Part shown: in pieces, positions 53,001-60,066 of the stretch
Layout: every line of letters starts with the position of its first letter
Position numbering within the stretch: position 1 is the first letter of the stretch
The notes under the pieces: generated by a model
Seen by the model: the letters and a program-made list of their open reading frames with translations, nothing else
What the model was told of the DNA's origin: nothing
Database searches by the model: none
Made by a program: the position numbers and the translations under genes
Assembly (NCBI RefSeq): GCF_963677845.1
Contig: NZ_OY782498.1
Coordinates: 754,001 to 818,000 of the forward strand
Source: an uncultured Pseudodesulfovibrio sp.
GTDB taxonomy: Bacteria; Desulfobacterota; Desulfovibrionia; Desulfovibrionales; Desulfovibrionaceae
Length of the DNA stretch: 64,000 nucleotides
Direction of reading: 5' to 3'

Positions 53001-53408
53001 TATTACATGGCCAAGGACGCCATGCAGCGGCAGGATTTGCGTCGGGTATTTGTCTATGCTCAAGAAGCGTTGGCCTTGCTGCTTCAGACCAACGGTGATC
53101 CTGAAAAGATCAAGGATACCGTGTTGATGTCTATTTATGCCACCGAGCGGTCAGGTCGGTATGATGAAGCGCTCAAATGGGCCAAGGAATATGACCGTTA
53201 TATTGAAGTGGATAACCCTGAATGGGCGTCCACTCGATTCAAGCTGGCCCGTATCTATCGCAAAGCCGGTGCCATGGACGAATGGAAACAGTTGCTCGGT
53301 GATATTATCGAGAAGAAGCCGGAAACGCTTCAGGCACAACTTGCCAAGTCCGCACTCGAAACCTACGAACTTGAACAAAAAGCCGCTGAATACCAACCCG
53401 TACCGTAA
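50100..53408 (+). CDS. Large periplasmic/exported TPR protein
   Basis: A 1102-aa protein from GTG 50100. A hydrophobic N-terminus (WSVAATLITGLIFVNPAQA) suggests a signal peptide cut before LRVNF. Residues 30-145 form a beta domain (SDKLTFSFDSGVLPKSSVARV); about 145-440 is a Pro/Ala/Lys/Glu linker with a near-exact 66-nt repeat (from 51108 and 51174; SGQGQ-GGAVS-PP). The rest is a string of tetratricopeptide repeats (YFWGEYFYKKGEYRKAADQFQYL, YAEAL-type pairs), ending in about residue 1085. It lies 63 bases after the activator gene. It may organise an envelope or flagellar complex; the exact role is unknown. Confidence 0.75.
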   Translation: MTVKSAKKILWSVAATLITGLIFVNPAQALRVNFQSLGDSDKLTFSFDSGVLPKSSVARVGAKELTISLPSGTWDKETKPSAKSFPGKLVESITTTDKGVTLKTRTNAFGYIRLPIPGKPAFMLQLFRDPIGARWKPAGVKPKVAIKPTPKPAPKSASKPKTVAKPKSVPVTPKQAVTSPALASPVEAPQAIPNANGEKKPFFAVPYSVRNEVAAPDAPVSQVSENSQGTLPTEATLPAEPVQPVQPVASPREVETGVYPPSNELRFKAVNQTAEQVKFAELAGGQAGRAPVVGEGQGTGATQSTQVGGAVVPPPSEVSGVGQVGSVVTPPPSAEMSGQGQTGGAVSSPPTPPQVVEVSGQGQAGGAVSPPPTVVEGAPPPAPTPEETAQVEQTLEASQAEAKKVEEAPAETIQAEQPVAEVEEERAQPGVEGEQQPELTPEEQAKAHEEEIRNQLYEAQSLMFNGSLAAALPLYEDILKQPDVPDDVREETLYAVADIKKQLNSDNLSGKFDEIAQAFIEAMNANLRSNRVPRALLNLGLLNLQVGNFPEARAYFKILQEKYPDDDNIPSISYFWGEYFYKKGEYRKAADQFQYLIQTYPEHQLVKQAAYYLADSLNRTGFLDQAYQIVDYIDKRWPDYYMENMEFLRLAGSVEMELKKWQAAKNHYFTYYNLNPDADGADVVLARIGDIYIRLGLKKPAKQIYEKVVTNYPEEEGGLIAKMRLAEEGIYDDPAMHEMVDVFDRPYNLNPQRVYKDIVAKHPDSPLAPIAQLKLAMWYAFNKKYPEALTAAQDLIENYPDSPLVEKTKALGDSVFVLAVPGMIGEERYGRVVRYWETYDFIGKEGSKVDDKTKIAIATSYWKIGQPEKALELIEPYLQEKQVPGVSDDALGLAVNIHLDQLNWKKIADLVSMAKKNWKLKPAQQKQLEYARAMSLQNLGDAKEAMPMWAELAKDASVDPAFRAYAMYYMAKDAMQRQDLRRVFVYAQEALALLLQTNGDPEKIKDTVLMSIYATERSGRYDEALKWAKEYDRYIEVDNPEWASTRFKLARIYRKAGAMDEWKQLLGDIIEKKPETLQAQLAKSALETYELEQKAAEYQPVP

Positions 53409-53547
53409 AGATGCCTTCGGCAGTCGTTCCTCTTACCCTTTCTTTAAACTTTTTGTAGGCGTGTCTGCGCGGGTGGTAGGTTGCGGAATGTGATGCTACA
53501 ATGCTTATGAAACTGAGGAGAGTCAGTCTTTTTCAGGAGTGAATGAT

Positions 53548-54357
53548 ATGGAAAGACAGCCAATTGTTGCGGGACGTTTTTATGATGACGAGCCTGAGAA
53601 GTTGTATGCCATGGTGGATGCGTTTCTTGGGTTGGGGAAGGACAAAAATCTAGATCGGACATTGCTGGCTATGGTGCCTCATGCTGGCTATATTTTCTCC
53701 GGTGCCGTATGCGGCAAGACGTTGGGCATGGCGAATCTGGAACAGACGGTACTTTTGCTTGGACCAAATCATACCGGGCGCGGAGAGCGATTCTCAGTGT
53801 GGAATGAAGGGGATTGGAATATTCCCGGTAGCTCTGTGTCGTTTGATTCGGATTTGGCGAATGCGTTATTGACTTCTGATGCCAATTTGAAGGCTGATGC
53901 GTCCGCGCATATGGATGAACACTCTCTAGAAGTCATATTGCCGTTTCTGCATCGTTTGGAGCCAGACACGACCATAGTGCCAATTTCCATCTCTTCGTCG
54001 TCCCTCGACTCTCTGAGACAGGTTGGGCAGGCTATTGGACAGACTCTTAAGACGTTTGATCGCCCTGTATCCATCGTGGTCAGTTCCGACATGAGCCATT
54101 ATATTTCACATGATGAGGCTAAGAAAATGGATTCCATGGCTTTGGAAGCGGTGGTCACGCTTGATCCAACAGCTTTGTTTAACACGGTTCGAGGAAATAA
54201 TATTTCCATGTGTGGTGTCCTGCCCATGACCACTGGTCTTTATGCCGCTCTTGAAATGGGGGCGACTAAAGGAGAACTGGTTGCTTATACCACTTCCGGC
54301 GAAGTTTCCGGTGATTTCGATCAGGTGGTGGGGTATGCAGGAGTTTTGGTGAGCTGA
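53548..54357 (+). CDS. MEMO1 family protein (AmmeMemoRadiSam system B-like)
   Basis: A 269-aa protein. ATG 53548 with GGAG eight bases upstream (a GTG at 53539 is possible). Signatures: AGRFYDDEPEKL, AMVPHAGYIFSGAVCGKTL, VLLLGPNHTG, HSLEVILPFLH and VVSSDMSHYISHDEAKKMD, the metal/active-site set shared with extradiol dioxygenase-fold MEMO1. In prokaryotes it commonly neighbours an AMMECR1 protein and a radical SAM enzyme; neither is nearby here. Confidence 0.88.
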   Translation: MERQPIVAGRFYDDEPEKLYAMVDAFLGLGKDKNLDRTLLAMVPHAGYIFSGAVCGKTLGMANLEQTVLLLGPNHTGRGERFSVWNEGDWNIPGSSVSFDSDLANALLTSDANLKADASAHMDEHSLEVILPFLHRLEPDTTIVPISISSSSLDSLRQVGQAIGQTLKTFDRPVSIVVSSDMSHYISHDEAKKMDSMALEAVVTLDPTALFNTVRGNNISMCGVLPMTTGLYAALEMGATKGELVAYTTSGEVSGDFDQVVGYAGVLVS

Positions 54358-54371
54358 TTGGTGAAGAGTGT

Positions 54372-54475
54372 CGGAAGCCGCTTTCAGCGGCATTTGTCAG
54401 GTTGATTTCGCCTCTGGCAGCCAAAGGGGAGAGTCCCCTTTGGAAACCCTGTGTCGCCTTTGGCGGGAGTTGTTA
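54372..54475 (+). repeat. Dispersed extragenic repeat mosaic, copy D
   Basis: GCCGC-TTTCA-GCGGC hairpin (54377-54391), then CCAAAGGGGA and TCCCCTTTGG (54421-54430, 54434-54443) as a perfect 10-bp stem, then TGTGTCGCCTTTGGCGG-AGTTGTT. The last stretch resembles one left of copy B, and the GCTTTCAGCG hairpin occurs inverted right of copy B. Confidence 0.65.
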
Positions 54476-54481
54476 AATAAG

Positions 54482-54524
54482 AATCCCGAAGAAACTTGTT
54501 TCTTTGGGATTTATTTTGTTTTTT
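54482..54524 (+). terminator. Terminator after the MEMO1 gene
   Basis: AATCCC-gAAGAAA and TTTCTT-tGGGATT form a long stem (54482-54511) followed by TATTTTGTTTTTT. It may also serve the convergent selenoprotein gene. Confidence 0.8.
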
Positions 54525-54551
54525 CGACAACCTGCCGAGACTTTAAACGTG

Positions 54552-54755
54552 TCAGGAGCCACGATTATAGCCAATGGTTGTTTGTCCATTTTGAACTATG
54601 ACCGGGATTTTGCGTATCCCGTCTGTCAATTTGAGCATTGCTTCCAAATCTGCCGGGTTCATCAAAACGTCTACAAATTTTGCTTCCGGGTGCGCATCCA
54701 ACGCCCGCTTGGTATGCGGTCAGGTGGATTTCCCATAAATAATTATATCTGACAT
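54552..54755 (-). CDS. Glutaredoxin-like selenoprotein with in-frame UGA (Sec12)
   Basis: A 67-residue thioredoxin-fold protein whose codon 12 is UGA (54720-54722). The frame reads MSDIIIYGKST, then UGA, then PHTKRALDAH and on without a stop until TGA at 54552-54554. The N-terminal beta strand IIIYGKST directly precedes U-P-H-T, the place of the CPYC active site in glutaredoxins; KIPVIVQNG is the cis-Pro loop and IGYNRGS closes the fold. AAGGAG lies seven bases before ATG 54755. A stem-loop starts right after the UGA (SECIS-like). Selenoproteins of this glutaredoxin-like kind occur in Desulfovibrio relatives. A standard gene caller stops at codon 12 and misses it. The function is redox, probably thiol or selenol chemistry. 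Confidence 0.85.
54693..54718 (-). promoter_or_regulatory. Bacterial SECIS-like element of the selenoprotein mRNA
   Basis: Directly after the UGA codon the mRNA can fold as CGCAU, a bulged A, CCAA, a loop GCGGGCG, UUGG, AUGCG: nine paired bases with one bulge and a G-rich apical loop. Bacterial SECIS elements lie inside the coding region just downstream of the UGA and bind SelB through such loops. Confidence 0.65.
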
Positions 54756-54848
54756 GACGAGATCTCCTTTTTCTATACAATTACACCCACCCATTCACCT
54801 TTGTCCAACCTTCCAAACAAAGATAGATCATCCATTTGCACAACACTT

Positions 54849-54951
54849 CGCGAAGCGACACACAAAGTTTAGGAAAAGAGAGGGATGGGGGTCTGGGGGA
54901 AGGGAGAGAAAGAACCCTTTCCAAAGGGTTTTTCTCTCCCTTCCCCCAGAC
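54849..54951 (+). repeat. Dispersed extragenic repeat, copy C with a 29-bp hairpin
   Basis: Core CGCGAAGCGACACACAAAG-TTTAGGA (54849-54875), GATGGGGGTCTGGGGG, then a very long inverted repeat: 54891-54920 pairs with 54923-54951, 29 bp with a single bulge. It contains AGAACCCTTTCCAAAGGG, shared with copy B. Confidence 0.8.
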
Positions 54952-54960
54952 GTCGGAGAC

Positions 54961-55005
54961 AAAAAAAGAAACCGCCCTGTCCAGCGAGAGCCGGACAGGG
55001 CGGTT
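54961..55005 (-). terminator. Intrinsic terminator after pnp
   Basis: AACCGCCCTGTCC and GGACAGGGCGGTT form a perfect 13-bp stem with a 10-nt loop; on the minus strand it is followed by TCTTTTTTT. Confidence 0.9.
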
Positions 55006-55027
55006 GTTGAATGCGTCAGCCTATGAC

Positions 55028-57253
55028 TTAACGACGGCCGCGATTGTCGCGACGTCCGCCACCACGGTTGTCACGACGACCGCCATTGCGGTCACCGCCA
55101 CGCGGTGCGGGCCGTTTGAAGTCGTCCAGGTTTACTTCCTGACCGGCTTCTTCCATCAGCCATGCCTTGCGGGACAGACGAATGCGTCCGCCGGGCTCAA
55201 GGGAGATGCACTTGACCCAGACTTCCTGTCCGAGCTGGACAACGTCTTCGACGCGTTCAACGCGTTCAAAGTCGAGTTGGGAGATGTGCAGCATGCCTTC
55301 CATGCCGGGCAGGATTTCGACGAGTGCGCCGACTTCCAGGACTTTGCGGACAGTACCGAGATAGTTTTTACCCGGTTCGGCCTTCTGGTCGTAGTAGAGA
55401 ACCATTTCTTTGGCCTTTTCCATGGATGCCATGGTCGGGGCGAAGATGGAGATTTTGCCGGAATCTTCGATGTCGATATCAGCTTCGGTCTCAGCAGTAA
55501 TGGCCTTGATATTCTTGCCGCCGGGTCCGATGACCGAGCGAATTTTTTCGGGATCGATGTGTACGACAGCCATCTGCGGAGCCAGTTCGGACAGGGCTTC
55601 ACGAGGAGCAGCCAGCTCTTCACCCATGTGGCCGAGGATATGCAGACGAGCGTCCTTGGCCTGATGAAGGGCCTTTTTCAGTACTTCCTGAGGGATACCG
55701 GCGATCTTGATGTCCATCTGGATGGCGGTGATGCCGTCCTTGGTACCGGCGACCTTGAAGTCCATATCGCCCAATGCGTCTTCGTCACCGAGAATGTCGG
55801 TCAGAACGAAGTACTCGTCGTCTTCTTTGCACAGGCCCATGGCGATACCGGCAACCGGTTCCGCAATGGGGACACCTGCATCCATGAGGGACAGGGTGGC
55901 GCCGCAAACGGAAGCCATGGAAGAGGAACCGTTGGATTCCATGATTTCGGAGACAACGCGGATGGTGAACGGAAACTCTTCTGGGTTCGGAAGAACCGGA
56001 GTCAGAGCGCGTTCAGCAAGTGCTCCGTGACCAACTTCGCGGCGGGATGTGCCGCGCAGCATGCGGGCTTCACCGACGCAGTACGGCGGGAAGTTGTAAT
56101 GCAGCATGAAGCGCTTGGTGGCATCGCCGAGCAGAGAGTCGTAACGCTGCTCATCACGGGTGGAACCGAGAGTGGCAACAGCCAGTGCGGAAGTTTCACC
56201 GCGGCGGAACAGTACGGAGCCGTGGGTCTGGCTCAGTACGCCGGTCTCGATGGAGAGCGGGCGAACAGTCGTGGTGTCACGACCGTCGATGCGCAAACCT
56301 TCTTTAACGATGCGTTCACGCACGAGCTTTTTGGTGATGTCACCGACAATGCCGCTGACTGCCTTGAGCTTTGCCTCGTCCTCGGGGAACTTCTCGGCGA
56401 CAGCTTCTTTGGCTTTTTCTTTGGCAGCGTCTTTGGCTGCGTAGCGAACCATCTTTTCGGGAGTGGTCACTGCGGCCTGGATATCATCAGTGATGAAGTC
56501 ACCGAGGAAGGAAACAAGTTCTTCATCCTGCTTGGGTGCTTCGACTTTAAGCTTGGCAACGCCGACCTTTTCGCGGAGCTGGTCCTGCAGGTCGAAAAGC
56601 GGAGCAACTTGTTCGTGTCCCCAAGCCAGAGCATCGGCAACGAGGTCTTCGGAGACGAACTTGCCGCCACCTTCAACCATGACCATGGCTTCGCGGGTGG
56701 CCGCGAAAACGAGGTTCAGGGAGGACTCGTTGTCTGCCTGTGTGTATGAGGGGTTGAGAACAAATTCGTTGTTGATGAACCCAACGCGAGCTCCAACAAT
56801 GGGGCCGAGGAAAGGCATCTTGGAGATGTGGCAGGCCGCAGAGGCACCAGTCACGGCCAAGACATCCGGATTGACATGTTTGTCTGCGGACAGAACCGTG
56901 GCAATGATCTGGACTTCGTCAGCGAAGCCTTTCTCAAACAGAGGGCGGATGGGGCGGTCAATGAGGCGGCAGATCAGCGTCTCGCGTTCGGACGGACGGC
57001 CTTCACGACGGAAGTAGTTGCCCGGTACGCGACCAGCGGCATACGCCATTTCCTGATAGTTACAGGTGAGAGGGAAGAAGCCGCGATCAATAGCCAGGGG
57101 CTGGGTCACGGCGGTGACCAAAACAGTGGTGTTGCCGGACGAGATCGTCACGGCGCCACTTGCTTGGCGGGCATACTTGCCAGTTTCGATGGTGATGTCC
57201 ATTCCGCCGACCGTTGCGGTCATGCTTGTGGCATCAAAAGGAATCATCGTCAT
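55028..57253 (-). CDS. pnp: Polyribonucleotide nucleotidyltransferase (PNPase)
   Basis: A 741-aa phosphorolytic 3'-5' exoribonuclease. Two RNase PH cores (TGKYARQASGAVTISSGNT and GVLSQTHGSVLFRRGETSALAV, GMGLCKEDDEY, SLMDAGVPIAEPVAGIAMG), then KH (RSVIGPGGKNIKAITAET) and S1 (VLEVGALVEILPGMEGMLHISQLDFERV). The C-terminus ends with an Arg/Gly-rich tail (GGDRNGGRRDNRGGGRR) that may bind RNA. ATG 57253. Last gene of the block, after rpsO. Confidence 0.97.
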   Translation of the reverse strand: MTMIPFDATSMTATVGGMDITIETGKYARQASGAVTISSGNTTVLVTAVTQPLAIDRGFFPLTCNYQEMAYAAGRVPGNYFRREGRPSERETLICRLIDRPIRPLFEKGFADEVQIIATVLSADKHVNPDVLAVTGASAACHISKMPFLGPIVGARVGFINNEFVLNPSYTQADNESSLNLVFAATREAMVMVEGGGKFVSEDLVADALAWGHEQVAPLFDLQDQLREKVGVAKLKVEAPKQDEELVSFLGDFITDDIQAAVTTPEKMVRYAAKDAAKEKAKEAVAEKFPEDEAKLKAVSGIVGDITKKLVRERIVKEGLRIDGRDTTTVRPLSIETGVLSQTHGSVLFRRGETSALAVATLGSTRDEQRYDSLLGDATKRFMLHYNFPPYCVGEARMLRGTSRREVGHGALAERALTPVLPNPEEFPFTIRVVSEIMESNGSSSMASVCGATLSLMDAGVPIAEPVAGIAMGLCKEDDEYFVLTDILGDEDALGDMDFKVAGTKDGITAIQMDIKIAGIPQEVLKKALHQAKDARLHILGHMGEELAAPREALSELAPQMAVVHIDPEKIRSVIGPGGKNIKAITAETEADIDIEDSGKISIFAPTMASMEKAKEMVLYYDQKAEPGKNYLGTVRKVLEVGALVEILPGMEGMLHISQLDFERVERVEDVVQLGQEVWVKCISLEPGGRIRLSRKAWLMEEAGQEVNLDDFKRPAPRGGDRNGGRRDNRGGGRRDNRGRR

Positions 57254-57452
57254 AGTGATTTCCTACCTTATTACAGTAATAGGTGAACCACTTCCTGCGT
57301 ATCCCTCGAATTGGGTTAGCCGGCTTGGGAAAGGACTTTTGGAATATTCGATTGAATTATATTCCAAAAACGCCTTCCGCAGCCAACTAAGCTAAAGCGT
57401 GAGGGTGGCTCGGAGCGCAAAGACGGCTCCGTCGCAGAAAGTGACATAGTAT

Positions 57453-57476
57453 GAGGGGAGGCTAGTGCCTCCCCTC
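57453..57476 (-). promoter_or_regulatory. rpsO-pnp intercistronic hairpin
   Basis: GAGGGGAGGC and GCCTCCCCTC are a perfect 10-bp stem with a 4-nt loop, 22 bases after the rpsO stop and without a T tract. In enterobacteria a hairpin at this place is cut by RNase III and mediates PNPase autocontrol; a similar role is possible here. Confidence 0.55.
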
Positions 57477-57497
57477 GTAAACTCAATTTTTAAAGAA

Positions 57498-57767
57498 CTA
57501 CTTGCGCAGACCAAGGCGGCCAATGAGGTCGCGGTAGCGCTGGATGTCTTTGTTTGCGAGGTATTTCAGCAGTTTTCTACGCTGACCGACCATCTTGAGC
57601 AGACCAGTACGGGAGTGGTGGTCTTTTTTGTGGGCCTTGAAGTGATCGGCCAGGTACTTGATGCGTGCGGTCAGCAGCGCAACCTGAACCTCGGGGGAAC
57701 CGGTATCACCTTCACAGGTTTTGTACTCTTCAATAATTTTCAGCTTTTCTTCAGCAGTCATAACCAC
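57498..57767 (-). CDS. rpsO: 30S ribosomal protein S15
   Basis: An 89-aa primary rRNA-binding protein. The GTG at 57767 is the start because AGGAGG stands eight bases upstream; the ATG at 57761 would be too far. Standard: [46 protein letters not shown]. Followed by pnp, as usual. Confidence 0.97.
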   Translation of the reverse strand: MVMTAEEKLKIIEEYKTCEGDTGSPEVQVALLTARIKYLADHFKAHKKDHHSRTGLLKMVGQRRKLLKYLANKDIQRYRDLIGRLGLRK

Positions 57768-57828
57768 AGCGCTATCCTCCTATTTGGGGGTTGATGTATA
57801 TTTTGCTGTTTGTTCAGTCTTGAAGCGT

Positions 57829-58770
57829 TCAGTCCTGGTTCCATAGTCCTCGAAGAATTGACCACTTGGGCTTTTCATTCTGGAGTTTTGCCTCAACCAG
57901 TGCCAGCGGAGTCTCGTCAGTGTCGAGCAACATGGCTCGATCGCCGAGTTCCCCGGCCAACAGTTCGCCCGGTTGATCATTGACCGGCAGCCAGGCCCCG
58001 TTTTTCACGAGTCCTGCCAGCGGTTCGGTCAATTGATACCGAGGCCAGTGAGGGAGAGTGTCCTTTAAGGGGATCACTCTGTCCGGAAATGAATCCGGAT
58101 TTTCCAGAACGTCTTCGAGGTCAAGGGCCTGATCGAGCCGGAAAGGCTCGCTCGATTCCCGGACCAGGCTGGTCAGTGTCGCGCCGCACCCCATTCGTGT
58201 CCCCAAGCTGTGGACCAGGGAACGTATGTAAGTACCGGCGGAGCAACTGACCCTGAATGATGCTTCAGGCATCTGAACGTCTAGCGCTTCCACATGAGAA
58301 ATAACAATGGGCTTAATTTTGACCGGTGTTTCCTTGCCTTCACGGGCCAAGGCATACAACGGCTTACCCTTGTGTTTGGCAGCCGAATAGGCAGGAACTT
58401 CCTGCTCTGTCAACTCTTTCCAATATAAAATTTCGCGTTTGACATCATCGACTGTGACGTCAACGGGTGTTTCTTTGGTTACTTCCCCTTGAATATCAAG
58501 GGTATCCGTAGTTATTCCGAGTCTGAATGTGCCGGAATAGGTTTTGGTTCCGCCACTCAGGTACGGCGCAAGCTTGGTACCGTGTCCGAGAAGGACCAGA
58601 AGTACACCTTGTGCCATGGGATCAAGGGTTCCACCATGGCCAATTTTGTACTGCTTGAGTTGGTGTTTGATGTCATTCAGGCAGCCAGCCGAAGTCGGAC
58701 CGGAGGGTTTGTTTAAAATGAGCAACCCGTCACGTTGTTCTGGGCTTCTTTTTTTACGTCTGCGACCCAT
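57829..58770 (-). CDS. truB: tRNA pseudouridine(55) synthase
   Basis: A 313-aa enzyme making Psi55 in the T-loop of tRNA. The catalytic Asp50 is in GHGGTLDPMAQGVL; other landmarks: DGLLILNKPSGPTSAG, QQVPAYSAAKHKGKPLYALAREG and GTYIRSLVHSLG. The start codon immediately follows the nrnA stop (58770/58771), so translation is coupled. Confidence 0.96.
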   Translation of the reverse strand: MGRRRKKRSPEQRDGLLILNKPSGPTSAGCLNDIKHQLKQYKIGHGGTLDPMAQGVLLVLLGHGTKLAPYLSGGTKTYSGTFRLGITTDTLDIQGEVTKETPVDVTVDDVKREILYWKELTEQEVPAYSAAKHKGKPLYALAREGKETPVKIKPIVISHVEALDVQMPEASFRVSCSAGTYIRSLVHSLGTRMGCGATLTSLVRESSEPFRLDQALDLEDVLENPDSFPDRVIPLKDTLPHWPRYQLTEPLAGLVKNGAWLPVNDQPGELLAGELGDRAMLLDTDETPLALVEAKLQNEKPKWSILRGLWNQD

Positions 58771-59748
58771 TTAGTTGATCCTCAGAGATTCGTTGATTGC
58801 GGTAATAAGCATGTCCTTGGCCTGCTCGAGTGGTGCAGTGATGGTTCCACCCGATGCATTTTTGTGCCCGCCCCCACCGAATGTGGCAGCGACTTTCTGA
58901 ACGTTATCTTCGCCATAGGAGCGCAGAGAAAATTTGTAGGTATCAACGTCTTCTTCTCGAAATGTGACGGCAACGCGTACGGATTTGAGTCGACGGAGGA
59001 AATTGATAATATTTTCAGTATCCGCAGAAGTGGTGCCTGTTCGTTTGAACATTTCTTTTGTGATGACTGTGGTCGCAACCAACTTGTCATCGGTCAACTC
59101 TACGCTATTCATGGCTTCGGTCCATAAACGCATTCTGTTTTCAGACCATTGTTTGGTGATGGCCATGTTCATGCTGGCTATATCAAGTCCATTACGAAGC
59201 ATATCTGCTGCCAGTTCCAAAGATTCCGGCGTGGTGGAACCATAGGTAAAGAACCCTGTGTCCGTGGCCACGGCCAGATAGATGTTTTCAGCCAGAGGAC
59301 CGGTCAACGGAATATCCAAATCCTGAGCAAGAAGGGCAACCATGGATCCGACGGCAGGCTGGGTGTGGTCAACCCAGTTTTCAACACCGAATTGATCATT
59401 GCCGAGATGGTGATCGATGTTGAGGAAATGAGTTTCGTCAGACCGTGCGGACAGCATGTCGCCCATACGCTCCTTGGCTCCGCAATCAAGAACAATGGTC
59501 CATTTGGGCATTGTTTCGGGCAGGGTGTTTTGAATGGGGGCAGGCTGACGAGCAAACCCGTATCGTTTCGGAAGACCGGATTGATTGAACAGCGTGAATC
59601 GTTTCCCGAGTGCTGTGAGTATATGCCCTACAGCGCAAAGGGAACCTATAGCATCACCGTCAGGGTTATAATGCGAAGCGACCAGGAAATCGTCCTGATC
59701 TCGAATGATGTCGATAATCCTATGCACTGGGTTTCCCGTAGACAACAT
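58771..59748 (-). CDS. nrnA: DHH-family phosphoesterase NrnA
   Basis: About 325 aa from ATG 59748 (GTG 59727 is an alternative). A bifunctional oligoribonuclease/pAp phosphatase. DHH motif HYNPDGDAIGSL, then VLDCGAKERMG, FLNIDHHLGND and FGGGGHKNASGGTI of the DHHA1 domain. Starts within rbfA (29-base overlap), a usual linkage in this operon. It removes nanoRNAs and pAp. Confidence 0.9.
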   Translation of the reverse strand: MLSTGNPVHRIIDIIRDQDDFLVASHYNPDGDAIGSLCAVGHILTALGKRFTLFNQSGLPKRYGFARQPAPIQNTLPETMPKWTIVLDCGAKERMGDMLSARSDETHFLNIDHHLGNDQFGVENWVDHTQPAVGSMVALLAQDLDIPLTGPLAENIYLAVATDTGFFTYGSTTPESLELAADMLRNGLDIASMNMAITKQWSENRMRLWTEAMNSVELTDDKLVATTVITKEMFKRTGTTSADTENIINFLRRLKSVRVAVTFREEDVDTYKFSLRSYGEDNVQKVAATFGGGGHKNASGGTITAPLEQAKDMLITAINESLRIN

Positions 59749-60055
59749 CCTCAAGAAAATCGTCAAAGACGAATCGGAGTTCCGGGATGAATTGCAGTTT
59801 GAGGTTGCGTCCCAAACGAGAACGGAGAAAACCAGAGGCCTTTTCCAGACCAGTTTGAACTTCCTTACGGTGTTCTGTATCACCGGAAACAGTGTAGAAA
59901 ATTTCGGCAATGCGAAGGTTAGCGTTCATTCGAACACCGGACAGGGTGACAAGCTGCAACCGAGGGTCGGCTGCTTCTTCCACCAGCAGGGTGCCTACTT
60001 CGCGCATAATCTGGTCGCCCATGCGGACGGCTCTGCGAGAACTTGATGCCTTCAT
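59720..60055 (-). CDS. rbfA: Ribosome-binding factor A
   Basis: A 111-aa 30S maturation factor of the KH fold. Features: RAVRMGDQIMREVGTLLVEEAADPRL, VTLSGVRMNANLRIAEIFYTV and the closing FIPELRFVFDDFLED. It lies between the DUF503 gene and nrnA, the usual order. Confidence 0.93.
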   Translation of the reverse strand: MKASSSRRAVRMGDQIMREVGTLLVEEAADPRLQLVTLSGVRMNANLRIAEIFYTVSGDTEHRKEVQTGLEKASGFLRSRLGRNLKLQFIPELRFVFDDFLEDVVYGKPSA

Positions 60056-60066
60056 TGTGTATATCC

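Noticed and set aside
54705-54735. Pseudogene or sequencing-error reading of the UGA at 54720
   Set aside because: A single in-frame TGA exactly at the glutaredoxin active site, followed by a hairpin and an intact remaining frame, is better explained by selenocysteine than by decay; still to be confirmed by presence of sel genes.
54565-54780. A 71-codon minus-strand open frame covering the selenoprotein
   Set aside because: It is in a different frame from the selenoprotein, starts at a weak codon upstream of the real ATG, and its protein (RYNYLWEIHLTAYQ) has no recognisable pattern.
54836-56749. A 637-codon open frame on the plus strand across pnp
   Set aside because: It opposes the clearly conserved pnp coding strand, has no Shine-Dalgarno and begins inside the extragenic repeat.
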